Origin: CAZHMN01 sp964533705
GTDB taxonomy: Bacteria > Electryoneota > B3-LCP
DNA: 56,851 nucleotides
Reading direction: 5' to 3'
Assembly: GCA_964533705.1 (NCBI GenBank)
Contig: CAZHMN010000006.1
Span: 1 to 56,851 of the forward strand
Positions 1-9,214 of this stretch are shown piece by piece (position 1 is the stretch's first letter; the number at the start of each line of letters is the position of its first letter). The notes below the pieces were generated by a model that was not told the origin of the DNA, did no database searches, and worked only from the letters and a program-made list of their open reading frames with translations. Made by a program: the position numbers and the translations under genes.

Positions 1-1071
1 TTCGCCATCATCGCAGGGCTGCTGAAAATGAATATGCAGCAGATAGGGCGAAAATCCAGCAAGATTTCTTTCGAAAAATACGAAACAGAGGCCGCCAGAA
101 GCGTAGCGCACAGCGCCGGACAACTGGCTCTGGAGCAGTTGAAACGCGACCTTGACTGGAGAGACGGCTATTCCAACCTGAGTTTCTCGAATGGCACGGC
201 AGACGTCAATATCGTTGATTCCTCCACCGATTCGACTCTGGGTCCCGATACTATCCGGGTCGAATCGCAGGGAAGTCATGCAGGAGGTAATGCAACGGTC
301 ATTTTGAAAGTGGCGCTGGGACATCCCGATTTTCCTGATAATATCACCTCAGGAATCACCGCCAATTCCAATGTAGGAACCCTGGGAAACATGAATGTGG
401 ATGGTCGGGACCACGATATGGATGGCAATCTGATATCCGACAACGGGGTGTTGGCAATTAAGACGACCGAAACGTACTACTGTGGCGGATCAACTTCGTT
501 GGCCGGCACAACCGAGTCGGGTACAGATTACGGCCCTGTAAGAGTCAACTACGATCCCATTGTTGAAGAAGATTTCGACTGGCCAGGGATTTATCCTCGC
601 ACGCCTGAAGAAGTGTTGGGAGGCATTGATGCGGGATTACCCAACGGCATCCTGAAAAGCGTCGCTCTAAGCGGAATTAATGGCAGCCAATATACCCACG
701 ATCCCACCACTCTGACGTTTCCTCTAAACGGAGTAACCTACGTCGAATTACCCTACAGGGGTGAGTGGAATCCCGTAGACTTTGGTGATGAATCGAGTGG
801 TATTCTCGTCGTGCACAATTCCTCCTACACGGCTTTGATGAAAAACTTAAACGAGGGCATTTTCCGAGGCTTCATCGTCGCCGATGATATGGTGCATATT
901 CACGCCACCATCATAGGCGGGGTGTTCCTTCTAAGCCGCTGGCCGAGTGAAGGTAATTGCATCGGGAACGGCTCGGGAGATCTCCTGTTTTCGAGAACCG
1001 CGATTATCAAGAGCCTTGAGGAAGCGAGCATCGGTTTAACTAATGTGAGCGTAATAGATTGCTGGGAATAG
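1..1071 (+). CDS. PilX-like pilus assembly protein, 5' end missing
   Basis: The reading frame is open to the left edge of the window. Codons upstream of the first internal ATG at 28 encode a hydrophobic stretch (FAIIAGLLK) followed by charged residues and a helical segment, as in the N-terminal membrane anchor of PilX or minor-pilin proteins, so the gene starts outside the window. The rest is a Gly/Asn/Asp-rich beta-type domain containing a DGRDHDMDGN stretch, of the kind found in PilX-like proteins of pilus operons. It is the first visible gene of a colinear pilus operon running to 9102. The family call rests on the anchor and the neighbours, since the body has no diagnostic motif I can name with certainty. 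Confidence 0.6.
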   Translation, partial: FAIIAGLLKMNMQQIGRKSSKISFEKYETEAARSVAHSAGQLALEQLKRDLDWRDGYSNLSFSNGTADVNIVDSSTDSTLGPDTIRVESQGSHAGGNATVILKVALGHPDFPDNITSGITANSNVGTLGNMNVDGRDHDMDGNLISDNGVLAIKTTETYYCGGSTSLAGTTESGTDYGPVRVNYDPIVEEDFDWPGIYPRTPEEVLGGIDAGLPNGILKSVALSGINGSQYTHDPTTLTFPLNGVTYVELPYRGEWNPVDFGDESSGILVVHNSSYTALMKNLNEGIFRGFIVADDMVHIHATIIGGVFLLSRWPSEGNCIGNGSGDLLFSRTAIIKSLEEASIGLTNVSVIDCWE

Positions 1072-1481
1072 CCGTAATTTGGTTTAAGAAAACGTTCACT
1101 TAAGACGATATAGAAATGGATAGGTCCTTCCGGGACCGGTGAGACAACTCTAATTTTTGCCCGAAGGCCGCGGTCGGTCTTAAATTACACAATTTTGTAG
1201 TAAGTCTTGACTCGAAGGACGTTGGCAAGTAAATATGTTTAGGACGTAGATACAATGAAAGGAGGCCGCACCGAAGGCGCCGTTCCGCCCCGACCCCCAC
1301 GGCGCCGCAGGCCTTCGGGCAAATATGGTACTCAATAATCAATAGTAGATTGTCAAGTCGGGTTGTTTTCCATGCGGAGGCGGAAAATTCAACCCTTTCC
1401 ACCGAATTAAAATACGCGCCTTCCAGAAGCTCCCCCGGCGCCGAAACCACAATTATAAAGCGAATACGCCTGAGGCGGATT
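1072..1481. other. Gene-free, GC-rich segment with nested inverted repeats
   Basis: This 410-base stretch inside the pilus operon has no convincing gene on either strand. Two arms, TTGCCCGAAGGCC at 1157-1169 and its complement GGCCTTCGGGCAA at 1310-1322, are perfect inverted repeats about 140 bases apart. Between them a second inverted pair, GGCGCCGT (1276-1283) and ACGGCGCC (1299-1306), encloses a C-rich loop. A small hairpin (GGTCC, TTCC, GGGACC) lies near 1119-1135. The segment could be a structured RNA, an inserted repeat or a processing site. The ribosome binding site of the next gene is TGAGGCGG at about 1471. Confidence 0.5.
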
Positions 1482-3197
1482 ATGAAAAAGCTGCCATACT
1501 TACTCGTACTCTTCGGGTTACTGGTCGGCTGCGAAAAGAAAAGCACCGAGCTCGAAGCTGGTCAGGACTACGCGCACATCACCGGAACGGTGTACTATGC
1601 TGAGAATCTGCAACCGGTCTATAATGCCTTCATCCAGTCCTATAACCACCCAGAAAGCACCACCACAGATTCTTCCGGTCAATACGATTTGGCCATCGCG
1701 CTTCCCAAGGACTACAGCGAATATGTAACTCTGGAAATATCAAAGGTGGGCTACCTGGAGCAATACCTATCTTTGCAGATTGAAGCGGGTGCGGCCACAC
1801 AGGCCAAGGACGTTGCCCTGGAGCGCTATCTGGACTCGACAATTACGGATACAGGCTACACCGGATCCGGGCCAGGTGAAACCATCGTTCTCATCTCAAT
1901 GGAACCGGAGACACTCAGCGTGGCGGGCGCGGGCGGCCAGACGGTCAGTGAAATTATATGCGAAGTCCGTGATGGTAATGGAAAACCGGTGGACTCCCTC
2001 CACGCCGCGCAGATCCTCTTCGAGCTGATTGAGGATCCAGGCGGAGGTGCGTACATTTATCCGACCACGGACGTCACCGATGACTCAGGATGGGTGACAA
2101 CCAGTTTTCACGCGGGCACCGATGCGGGATTGGCCATCATCAAAGTGCAGTTCGCAACGTCTTCCAACTATACCATCTTGCCCGAGATCATAATCTATCA
2201 AACCGGCGAACCCGCATCCATTGAATTGGTTTCTCTGGAGTACGACTCTGTAGCCGTTAAGGGAATCGGAGCTAATGAAGCAACGACGGCGGTTTTCGTC
2301 GTCAAAGATGCTGGAGGTTCACCCATCAGCTCGCAACAGCCCAAAACGGTCAATTTCGAAATCCAGGGTGAAACAGGTGGTGGTGAATACCTCTACCCCA
2401 CTTCCGACATCACCGATCCCCTCGGTCAGGTCACTACGACTCTTAACAGCGGTACGGTGGCCGGTACCGTTCAGCTATTGGCTTATCTCGATGATGACAA
2501 CACGATTGCCTGTAGTCCAATCCCGATAGCAATTCATTCCGGCTTGCCCCATCCGGATCATTTCGGCGTTTATCCGGTATGGATCAATTTCCCGGGATAC
2601 AATTACTTCGGCCGGGTGGACAGCATAACGGCTCTCGTCGCCGATATGTATTCCAATCCTGTGCCACAGGGAACGTCAGTGTATTTCAGCACTGATGCCG
2701 GCGTCATCGAAGGTTCAGCCACGACGGATTCAGCCGGATTCGCGACGGTGGCACTCTTTTCCGGTCCGCCCGTCCCGCCCCCATCCAATCCCTTCGGCAT
2801 GATAACAGCTCAGACAGTCGGTGAAGGGGGCGCCATTCTCACGGACACAACTCAGGTCCTCTTTTCCGGGATCACCCAGATTTATGATATAGATCCAACC
2901 AGCTTTTACGTTGAAAATGGACAATCACAGGTTTTCACTTTCAGACTCTCAGACCAGAATGGATACCCGCTGGCGCATGACACCAGGATTGAAGTCGAGT
3001 CAACTGCTGGAAGTGTCATCGGAGACGTTGACGTCACGTTTCCGGATACGCAATCACAAGCGTGGACCTATTTCAGTTTCGTATTGTTCGACACCGATAC
3101 AGAAGAGGAAGATCCAGCGGTAATTGCAGCGGTTAGCATCAACGTCACAAGCCAGAACGGAGATGCCTCCATCATCATTGGAGGATATATAGACTGA
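1482..3197 (+). CDS. Secreted lipoprotein with repeated Ig-like (Big_1/invasin-type) domains
   Basis: The frame can be read upstream to 1350, but the ATG at 1482 is preceded by TGAGGCGG at good spacing and begins a lipoprotein signal (MKKLPYLLVLFGLLVGCEKK, lipidated Cys at residue 17). An N-terminal carboxypeptidase-regulatory-like beta domain follows (about residues 30-115). Then come three or four Ig-like repeats that share phrases such as YIYPTTDVTDDSGWVTT and YLYPTSDITDPLGQVTT, typical of invasin or Big_1 domains. It is probably anchored in the outer membrane and exposed. Lying between a PilX-like gene and pilT, it may be a pilus-associated or surface structural protein. No enzymatic motif is visible. 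Confidence 0.7.
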   Translation: MKKLPYLLVLFGLLVGCEKKSTELEAGQDYAHITGTVYYAENLQPVYNAFIQSYNHPESTTTDSSGQYDLAIALPKDYSEYVTLEISKVGYLEQYLSLQIEAGAATQAKDVALERYLDSTITDTGYTGSGPGETIVLISMEPETLSVAGAGGQTVSEIICEVRDGNGKPVDSLHAAQILFELIEDPGGGAYIYPTTDVTDDSGWVTTSFHAGTDAGLAIIKVQFATSSNYTILPEIIIYQTGEPASIELVSLEYDSVAVKGIGANEATTAVFVVKDAGGSPISSQQPKTVNFEIQGETGGGEYLYPTSDITDPLGQVTTTLNSGTVAGTVQLLAYLDDDNTIACSPIPIAIHSGLPHPDHFGVYPVWINFPGYNYFGRVDSITALVADMYSNPVPQGTSVYFSTDAGVIEGSATTDSAGFATVALFSGPPVPPPSNPFGMITAQTVGEGGAILTDTTQVLFSGITQIYDIDPTSFYVENGQSQVFTFRLSDQNGYPLAHDTRIEVESTAGSVIGDVDVTFPDTQSQAWTYFSFVLFDTDTEEEDPAVIAAVSINVTSQNGDASIIIGGYID

Positions 3198-3226
3198 GTC
3201 AAAGTAATTAATGCAACTTAGACACC

Positions 3227-4498
3227 ATGCTTGAAATCTTAGACACCTTTCAGGACAGCACCTCGACCGCTGAGGATTCCCAAAGCATCGAAGAAATCTT
3301 TCAAATTATCGAAACCGGTGTGGGAAAGCATCTTGTCGGCGTCGAGAGACTGGAAGCTATGTCCAATAACCTGATGGAGATTGATGAATCCGACAGGGAA
3401 AGACTTAGAGTGCTTTTCGAGAGTTTTTTGGTGCGCATGATGGAAGCAGGCGCCTCGGACATTGATCTGGGCGGACAGGGTTCACTGGGGCAGATCTGGT
3501 TTCGAATTTACAACAACAAGCGCCCCGCTTTCGAATTGGGCGCGTACTCCCTGGATCAGATTAATATTCTAAACCTGAATATTCTTACCAAACGCCAACT
3601 GGAATTGCTGTTCGATCAGCGCAACCTGGATTTTTCCTACGCCTTCGAATATAAAGGCGAAAACGTCCGTCTTCGCGGCGATATGTATTTCGACCTTGAC
3701 AACCTGGCCTTGAACATGCGCCGCATCAATAACAGCATTTTGCCATTCAAAGAGTTAGGATTTCATTCCACCGTCGCTCGAGCCCTCTCCCTTAAACACG
3801 AAAAACATGGTTTAATCTTAGTAACCGGTATTACCGGATCCGGAAAATCAACGACTCTGGATAGCATTATTGACGCCAATAACCAGACGGTGGAAGCCCA
3901 TATCGTGATCATCTCCAGTCCAGTTGAGTGCGTCCATCTGTCGAATCGCTGTTTGATTCGGCACCGCGAAGTGGGGCGTGACGTCCTGAGCTTCAAAGAT
4001 GGAGCAATTCAGGCTTTGCGTCAGGATCCGGATATTATCATGATCGGAGAGATGCGTGACGCTGATACGATCATGACCGCTCTGGAGATTACGGATTCAG
4101 GACACAAGGTTTTCTCCACGCTCCATACCGGATCGGCGGTAGAATCCATTGACCGCATCGTGGCGGAATGTCCCTCGGGGGAACAGGAGAGAATTCGCAA
4201 CCGTTTAGCCGATGTTCTTAAGGTGGTGATCTCTCAAAAGCTGGTTCCGACACTGGACGGCAAGCGGATACTGGCCAAGGAAGTCTTGCTGGTCAACTCC
4301 TCGGTCAAAGCCGCAATCAAGAATAACAACACGGGCGAAATCTACCAGATGATCAGCGAAGGTTCCAAAGAAGGTATGAACACTATGGAGCAGGATCTGC
4401 GCCGCCTGGTCACCGAGAAAAAAATCTCCATGGATGAAGCGATTGACTACGCCAATAACAAAAATCGTATGCGGGAACTCTTGGAATACTCGAACTGA
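3227..4498 (+). CDS. pilT: Type IV pilus retraction ATPase PilT-like
   Basis: A 423-residue hexameric secretion ATPase of the GspE/PilT superfamily that would power pilus disassembly at the inner membrane. The Walker A motif GITGSGKST is at about 201-209 (Lys 207). An Asp-box-like PVECVH follows, where PilT usually has PIEYVH. The Walker B region DPDIIMIGEMRD lies near residue 267 and the His box STLHTGSA near 298. The N-terminal extension of some 70 residues is longer than in classical PilT (about 350 residues). No good Shine-Dalgarno sequence precedes the ATG, and the spacing to the lipoprotein gene is 29 bases. No pilB or pilC is present in the window, so assignment as PilT rather than PilB rests on overall length and the absence of the PilB N-domain. 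Confidence 0.88.
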   Translation: MLEILDTFQDSTSTAEDSQSIEEIFQIIETGVGKHLVGVERLEAMSNNLMEIDESDRERLRVLFESFLVRMMEAGASDIDLGGQGSLGQIWFRIYNNKRPAFELGAYSLDQINILNLNILTKRQLELLFDQRNLDFSYAFEYKGENVRLRGDMYFDLDNLALNMRRINNSILPFKELGFHSTVARALSLKHEKHGLILVTGITGSGKSTTLDSIIDANNQTVEAHIVIISSPVECVHLSNRCLIRHREVGRDVLSFKDGAIQALRQDPDIIMIGEMRDADTIMTALEITDSGHKVFSTLHTGSAVESIDRIVAECPSGEQERIRNRLADVLKVVISQKLVPTLDGKRILAKEVLLVNSSVKAAIKNNNTGEIYQMISEGSKEGMNTMEQDLRRLVTEKKISMDEAIDYANNKNRMRELLEYSN

Positions 4499-4538
4499 TC
4501 AGTTACAGAAATCGGCGATTTAAAAAGCGATAATTACA

Positions 4539-6971
4539 ATGAAAATTCCCGGAAAACCAGCCGCCAAACAGGTTCTGGGCGTCATGGCAGATGGAACCGA
4601 GTTAAGGATCGCCAATCTGGGCATCGAAAAAGGTGAAGTCGCCATTTATAGCCTGGAAACGATATCTCTTCCAGCCCGCCTGGGCAAGCTCAGGACGGCG
4701 ACTGCAGCACAGCCAGCAGCCGTTGACGCTGATGAAACTGATATCTTCGGATTTGAGGAAGGTGAAGGCGTTGAAGAGGCTGATTCAAAAGAAGGCGAAC
4801 AAGGTGAACATGAAGGTGCAGATCTTTCCAGCACCCTGATCAATGTGTTCGCCAAATTCCCCTTAAAGAAGACCAAGTTGGCCGTCAACATTCCGGAAGG
4901 CCAGGCGACCTACTACAGCTTCGAGAGCGACTTCGGCCTGAAGGCGAAAAAGCTACAGAAAAGGCTGCGGGAGGAGATCGGTCCCTTAGCGGGCGGCACA
5001 TTGGATTCCGCCATTATCGATCATTTTAAAACCGAGTCAAAAGGATTGATGGTTGTCGTTTCGGAGGGGAATATCCCCCTGATCGAGGAACTGATTGATA
5101 TAAAAAATTTCTTGGCCGGCGGAGTACCCTATTTCTGCCAGGTCAGCTCAAATGAGATATCGCTGGTCAACCTGGTCAGGGCAACGATGGATCCACAGCC
5201 GGATCAGATTACAGCTATTGTTTACATCGGTAACGAGTTTTCCCGCGTTATTATCCTGAAGGGTGATGAGCCGATTTCGTTTATTCAGGCTATCCGGGAA
5301 GGTTACAATTCTCCGCAAGTTTGCCAGACCTTGTTCAGCAAAATTCTGCTCGAACAGGAAGAAGCCGGGATCCCTGAGATTGATCAAATTGTCTTAACCG
5401 GAGAGATCGGCATTACTCGAGCCCACCAATTTTTCTCCAAGCAATTCCCTGATGCTGACGTTAAGCCCATCACTCCCGGACCCCTGGATACGAGCCTCTT
5501 AAAAAACGAAGAGATCGCTATTTTCTCCAACTACGCCATCCCCGTTGCCATGGCCTGGGAAGCGTTGCAAAAGAGAAATCCACGCTGGCTGAAATTGGAT
5601 CTCATGCCGCACGCCGTCAAGGAAGCTCAAAAACCCTTCAAGGTGGCCTGGCACGGATTCGCGATGCTGGGAATTATCTTCTTCTTCATGGCGCTATTGA
5701 CTTATCAGGGATTCAACCGCCTGAATAGCATAAGATCACTGGAAGAATCCATCGCCTTAAAGCAATCATCCATTGCGTCCCTCGAACCTGAATTAGTTAA
5801 AATCGGTCAGCTCCAGCGGCAGATCAACATTAACAAGGGGAATCTTGAATTTTTGGATGCCTTGATTGAGGATCCCGAAAAATGGAGCCGTCTGTTTGCA
5901 AAGCTATCGGAGGATTTTCAAAAGGTCAACCGCATTTGGATTGACCATATTCAATCGACTCCGTACGGCTTCACAATGGTCGGCAAAGCCTTGGCCAGGG
6001 ATCGGGTTCCCTTGCTTGCCGCCGGATTTCAAGGTGTGAATCTAAAGCGCGTTACGCGCGTAATATCGGAGCAGGGCAACGTCATTTATGAATTCGAAAT
6101 AGACGCTGAAATTCCACCCCCCCTGGAACCGGAACCCGCTGAACATGAACCGGTATCCACCGATCGAATCGCCACTCCGGGCGGAAGTATCGCAGCAAAT
6201 TCCAAAAGCCCGAGCGGGACAGGTGGATCCTTTGCTGCAAGGCTCCCTGAGGAGAAGAAAGTCCCCCCATCCGTGAAGACCACGCCAAAAGAGAGCAACA
6301 AGTCTCTTCCGGAAACTCCCGAGAAGAACGTTGATCAAAAGATAGAGCCAATGGCGAAAAAAGTCGAGAAGGAAGAGCCAATATTTGCAAAAATGAATAA
6401 ACCGGAATCTAACGCCATCGGGATTGAGAAGCAACAGCCGGATTTGGTTGATACGAAGAAGCGGGTACCTGTCACGGCACAGGTGAAGTCAGAAAAACCT
6501 CAGATTGCAGAGGTGAAGAAAACAAAAAACACCACGGTTGAGCAAAAGGAAAAGAGAGCCTCCGCAGAACAGGCTATCAGCATAAGCAAAAAAGATCAAA
6601 CTCCAATAGACCACTATAAACAGGGACTCAATCTCATACATAAGCGCGACATCAAAGGTGCAATGGCTGAATTTCAAACCCTGCTAAACGAGAATCCCGA
6701 TATCGCGAAAGCTGCAGCCGCGCACTATTGGGTTGGTGAATGTCATTACGCCCTCAAAAATTATGAGGAAGCCGCCAGGGAATTCGAGGTTTCCCTGGAT
6801 TACGCAAATAATCCCAAACGCCAGGCCGGCATGATGATGCTGGGAATGAGTTACCTGAAACTTGGACAAAAAGAAAAGGCTGGAGAACAATTTGAGGCCA
6901 TTCTCAAGGCGTTCCCGAATGGTGAATTTGCTAAAACAGCGAAACGCAAACTGGCGGAGTTGACGGGGTAG
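4539..6971 (+). CDS. PilM/PilN-type pilus platform protein fused to C-terminal TPRs
   Basis: This 810-residue protein joins parts that are normally separate. Residues 1-360 form a cytoplasmic domain beginning VLGVMADGTELRIANLGI, resembling the actin-like PilM fold. One membrane segment (about 370-390, LGIIFFFMALLTYQ) follows, then a short coiled coil and a PilN-like periplasmic domain (about 395-530). A Lys/Pro/Glu-rich linker runs to about 690. Tetratricopeptide repeats (690-808, e.g. HYWVGECHYALKNYEEAAREF) resemble the C-terminal part of YbgF/CpoB. It would link cytoplasmic and periplasmic parts of the pilus platform. It is followed 10 bases later by the PilO-like gene. The PilM and PilN assignments rest on topology and gene order more than on sequence identity. 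Confidence 0.7.
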   Translation: MKIPGKPAAKQVLGVMADGTELRIANLGIEKGEVAIYSLETISLPARLGKLRTATAAQPAAVDADETDIFGFEEGEGVEEADSKEGEQGEHEGADLSSTLINVFAKFPLKKTKLAVNIPEGQATYYSFESDFGLKAKKLQKRLREEIGPLAGGTLDSAIIDHFKTESKGLMVVVSEGNIPLIEELIDIKNFLAGGVPYFCQVSSNEISLVNLVRATMDPQPDQITAIVYIGNEFSRVIILKGDEPISFIQAIREGYNSPQVCQTLFSKILLEQEEAGIPEIDQIVLTGEIGITRAHQFFSKQFPDADVKPITPGPLDTSLLKNEEIAIFSNYAIPVAMAWEALQKRNPRWLKLDLMPHAVKEAQKPFKVAWHGFAMLGIIFFFMALLTYQGFNRLNSIRSLEESIALKQSSIASLEPELVKIGQLQRQININKGNLEFLDALIEDPEKWSRLFAKLSEDFQKVNRIWIDHIQSTPYGFTMVGKALARDRVPLLAAGFQGVNLKRVTRVISEQGNVIYEFEIDAEIPPPLEPEPAEHEPVSTDRIATPGGSIAANSKSPSGTGGSFAARLPEEKKVPPSVKTTPKESNKSLPETPEKNVDQKIEPMAKKVEKEEPIFAKMNKPESNAIGIEKQQPDLVDTKKRVPVTAQVKSEKPQIAEVKKTKNTTVEQKEKRASAEQAISISKKDQTPIDHYKQGLNLIHKRDIKGAMAEFQTLLNENPDIAKAAAAHYWVGECHYALKNYEEAAREFEVSLDYANNPKRQAGMMMLGMSYLKLGQKEKAGEQFEAILKAFPNGEFAKTAKRKLAELTG

Positions 6972-6981
6972 GAGGAATAGC

Positions 6982-7866
6982 ATGTCATACGCTTTGCGCA
7001 CAACTTTGATACTGGGTGGTTTCTGGCTTCTTGTCTTTCTGGTGGGTCTATACCAGGTGAACTTTCGCATGGCCGGAAAGGAAGAAGAGCTGCTGAAAAA
7101 GGAGCAGATTGTACGGGAAGAGTTGGAATTGAACGAAACCCTGGTTGCCAGCCTTCCTGCCATCCAGGAGGAGTTGGATCAGTCAATCAGCGATTGGGAA
7201 AATAGGAAAAAACTGATTCCCAGGCATGAAACATCTCACGGAACCTACCGCTATATAGATCAAATTCTATCGCGTCAGAAGACCACGCTAGACTTTGATT
7301 ACATGGCCAAAGATGTCCGGGATAGCGCCGGAGTGCTTTATTCGGACTACGAGATCAGCGGCGAAGCCCGCTTTATTGATCTTTACCGCTTCATCTGGTA
7401 CATAGAGCACCTTCCGCGCTATCTTAAACTCAATTCCATGGAGTTGCTTGAGACCCGAATTGAAGGTAGAGAATCCGCCACTAAGGAAAAATGGGTAAAA
7501 TTTAATATTGACCTTACCGCTCTGTCGGCGGACCGGGAAGGATTTGACGAGATAGAGTACGCCGTTGACATAAATCCAACTGTAAAGCGGCACGATCCCT
7601 TTAGCCCTCCACGGAAGTCTAAGCCGAAAATACCACCGAATACAAGGGGATTGCCCAACGTCTTTTCATCAACCTTGCGAGCCTTGACCCCGACACAGGC
7701 GTACCTGATTGACCAAAACGGCGAATTAAAGATTTTGGCGTTGGGTGATGAGGTGTACCTGGGCAAACTGATTGATATAATACCAGATAAAAACGAAGCC
7801 GTGTTCGACCTCAGGCAAATCTACCCACCCAGACGAGTGTCCCTTGTGGTTGACACGGGAAAATAA
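6982..7866 (+). CDS. PilO-like inner-membrane protein with PilP-like C-terminal domain
   Basis: A 294-residue protein with one N-terminal membrane segment (residues 8-26), a coiled coil (about 30-75) and an alpha/beta periplasmic domain about 80-190, the layout of PilO. A Pro-rich linker (HDPFSPPRKSKPKIPP, about 205-220) leads to a C-terminal domain with the phrase AYLIDQNGELKILALGDEVYLGKLIDI, like the PilP or GspC homology region that contacts the secretin. The ATG is preceded by GGTAGGAGGAAT, a strong ribosome binding site, 10 bases after the PilMN-like gene. It likely forms the periplasmic alignment complex. The fusion reading is inference. Confidence 0.68.
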   Translation: MSYALRTTLILGGFWLLVFLVGLYQVNFRMAGKEEELLKKEQIVREELELNETLVASLPAIQEELDQSISDWENRKKLIPRHETSHGTYRYIDQILSRQKTTLDFDYMAKDVRDSAGVLYSDYEISGEARFIDLYRFIWYIEHLPRYLKLNSMELLETRIEGRESATKEKWVKFNIDLTALSADREGFDEIEYAVDINPTVKRHDPFSPPRKSKPKIPPNTRGLPNVFSSTLRALTPTQAYLIDQNGELKILALGDEVYLGKLIDIIPDKNEAVFDLRQIYPPRRVSLVVDTGK

Positions 7867-7899
7867 GTTACGGCGGCGCATTTAATAGTGGTGATAGAC

Positions 7900-9102
7900 A
7901 TGAATCGGATAGTTCTCGGGGCCCTAATCGGGCTATTAATAACGTACGGAGCCGTGGCTCAGGATCGCCTTCCGCAGGAATACATCTCACCGGATGAGAT
8001 TATCACTCTCTCCGCCGATATGAGCTTTGAGCAAGCCTTCGAAATCCTGTCCAAGATTTCCTATGAGAAAGAAGGGAAAACGATCATTGATCCTGCCAAA
8101 CGCCAGGGCAGAATAGACGTTCAAATCGTCAACCTCCCCTGGAAGAAGGCGTTCGAAGTGATCTTGAAAGCTCATCGTTTAAGCTACAAAGAACATGAAA
8201 AATTCTACGAAGTAATCGGCGAAAGTCAGAAGCTGGATCCGAGCAAGATTGAGGTTTCACTGTCCACAAGGGAAGTACGGATCGAAGCAATCTTTTTCGA
8301 AGGTGATCGAGGTGTACTCGCAGAATCTGGAATTGACTGGTCTTTCCTGGGAGCGGGTAACCTCGTCTCCGGTTCCTTCAGCGTGAAAGGTGCCACCGGG
8401 GTTTCGGATGAAATCGTAGAAGGCAGCGCCAACTATACCGAAACTGTGGAAGGCATTGACTATGAGATAGGCGGAATGCTGCGCGCATTTGAAAGTCAGG
8501 ATCTGGGTCGAATCCTGGCACAACCTGAAATTGTAGTCGTCTCCGGTCGGCAGGGACGCATACAGGTGGGACAGGACTTCTCCATCAAAACGCGTGACTT
8601 CGCCGGAAACGTTATGGATAACTTCTTCTCCACCGGAACGATCCTCACCGTCACCCCCGTCATCCTTACGGAAGACGGAATCAATTTCATTCACCTGAAG
8701 ATCAAAGCTGAACGTTCCTCCGCAGTTCCCGGCGACGTATCAACGGTCATCAACAAATCGGAAGCAACGACGGAAACCATACTGGTTGACGGTGAGAGCA
8801 CCGCCATCGGCGGCTTGTACACCAGGGAATACACCACGGTCCGCAAAGGCGTACCCTATTTAAAGGATCTACCCTGGTGGTTCTTGGGGCTACGCTATGT
8901 CTTCGGCCAAAACTTGAAAAGCGTCAATGATAAGGAATTAATCGTCGTCCTACGCGCCACTCTGCTCCCCGACCTGAGAACCAGATCTCTCATCCCACGG
9001 CTGCCATCCAGTGACTCATTTGAGAAAATGCGAGATGGATCCAGTGAAAAAATAGATGAAACCTGGAGAAAGGGCATAAAGTCCATAGATGAGGGCGAAT
9101 GA
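7900..9102 (+). CDS. pilQ: PilQ-like outer-membrane secretin
   Basis: The frame opens at a GTG at 7888, but the ATG at 7900 begins a clean signal peptide (MNRIVLGALIGLLITYGAVAQ) and follows GGTGAT. A short STN/secretin N-domain (about 30-110) contains the phrase RIDVQIVNLPWKKAFEVIL. The secretin core follows, with VEVSLSTREVRIEA-like, GRILAQPEIVVVSGRQGRIQVG and LVDGESTAIGGLYTRE segments that match the conserved secretin signature and its transmembrane beta lip. At about 400 residues it is shorter than usual PilQ because it lacks AMIN domains and has only one N-domain. It is the last gene of the pilus operon, just before a terminator. Confidence 0.85.
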   Translation: MNRIVLGALIGLLITYGAVAQDRLPQEYISPDEIITLSADMSFEQAFEILSKISYEKEGKTIIDPAKRQGRIDVQIVNLPWKKAFEVILKAHRLSYKEHEKFYEVIGESQKLDPSKIEVSLSTREVRIEAIFFEGDRGVLAESGIDWSFLGAGNLVSGSFSVKGATGVSDEIVEGSANYTETVEGIDYEIGGMLRAFESQDLGRILAQPEIVVVSGRQGRIQVGQDFSIKTRDFAGNVMDNFFSTGTILTVTPVILTEDGINFIHLKIKAERSSAVPGDVSTVINKSEATTETILVDGESTAIGGLYTREYTTVRKGVPYLKDLPWWFLGLRYVFGQNLKSVNDKELIVVLRATLLPDLRTRSLIPRLPSSDSFEKMRDGSSEKIDETWRKGIKSIDEGE

Positions 9103-9125
9103 TCCTCAGAGCACCGTAAGAATAG

Positions 9126-9147
9126 CCCGGCGAATGCGCCGGGTTTT
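9126..9147 (+). terminator. Rho-independent terminator of the pilus operon
   Basis: CCCGGCG, loop AATG, CGCCGGG, then TTTT. The perfect 7-bp stem lies 23 bases after the secretin stop. Confidence 0.85.
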
Positions 9148-9170
9148 CATTTGCGCTTCAGATAAATAAA

Positions 9171-9191
9171 GCCGGGCGATAACGACCCGGC
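9171..9191 (-). terminator. Terminator of the radical SAM gene (usable in both directions)
   Basis: GCCGGG and CCCGGC pair around a 9-base loop. On the minus strand the stem is followed by TTTATTTAT, just after the radical SAM stop at 9215. On the plus strand it is followed by TTCTTTT. Confidence 0.75.
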
Positions 9192-9214
9192 TTCTTTTAT
9201 TTCTCTCCACATCT

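Noticed and set aside
1100..1546. A 148-codon open frame on the minus strand across the gene-free segment and the start of the lipoprotein gene
   Set aside because: Its composition is not protein-like, it has no ribosome binding site, and it runs over the signal-peptide codons of the lipoprotein.
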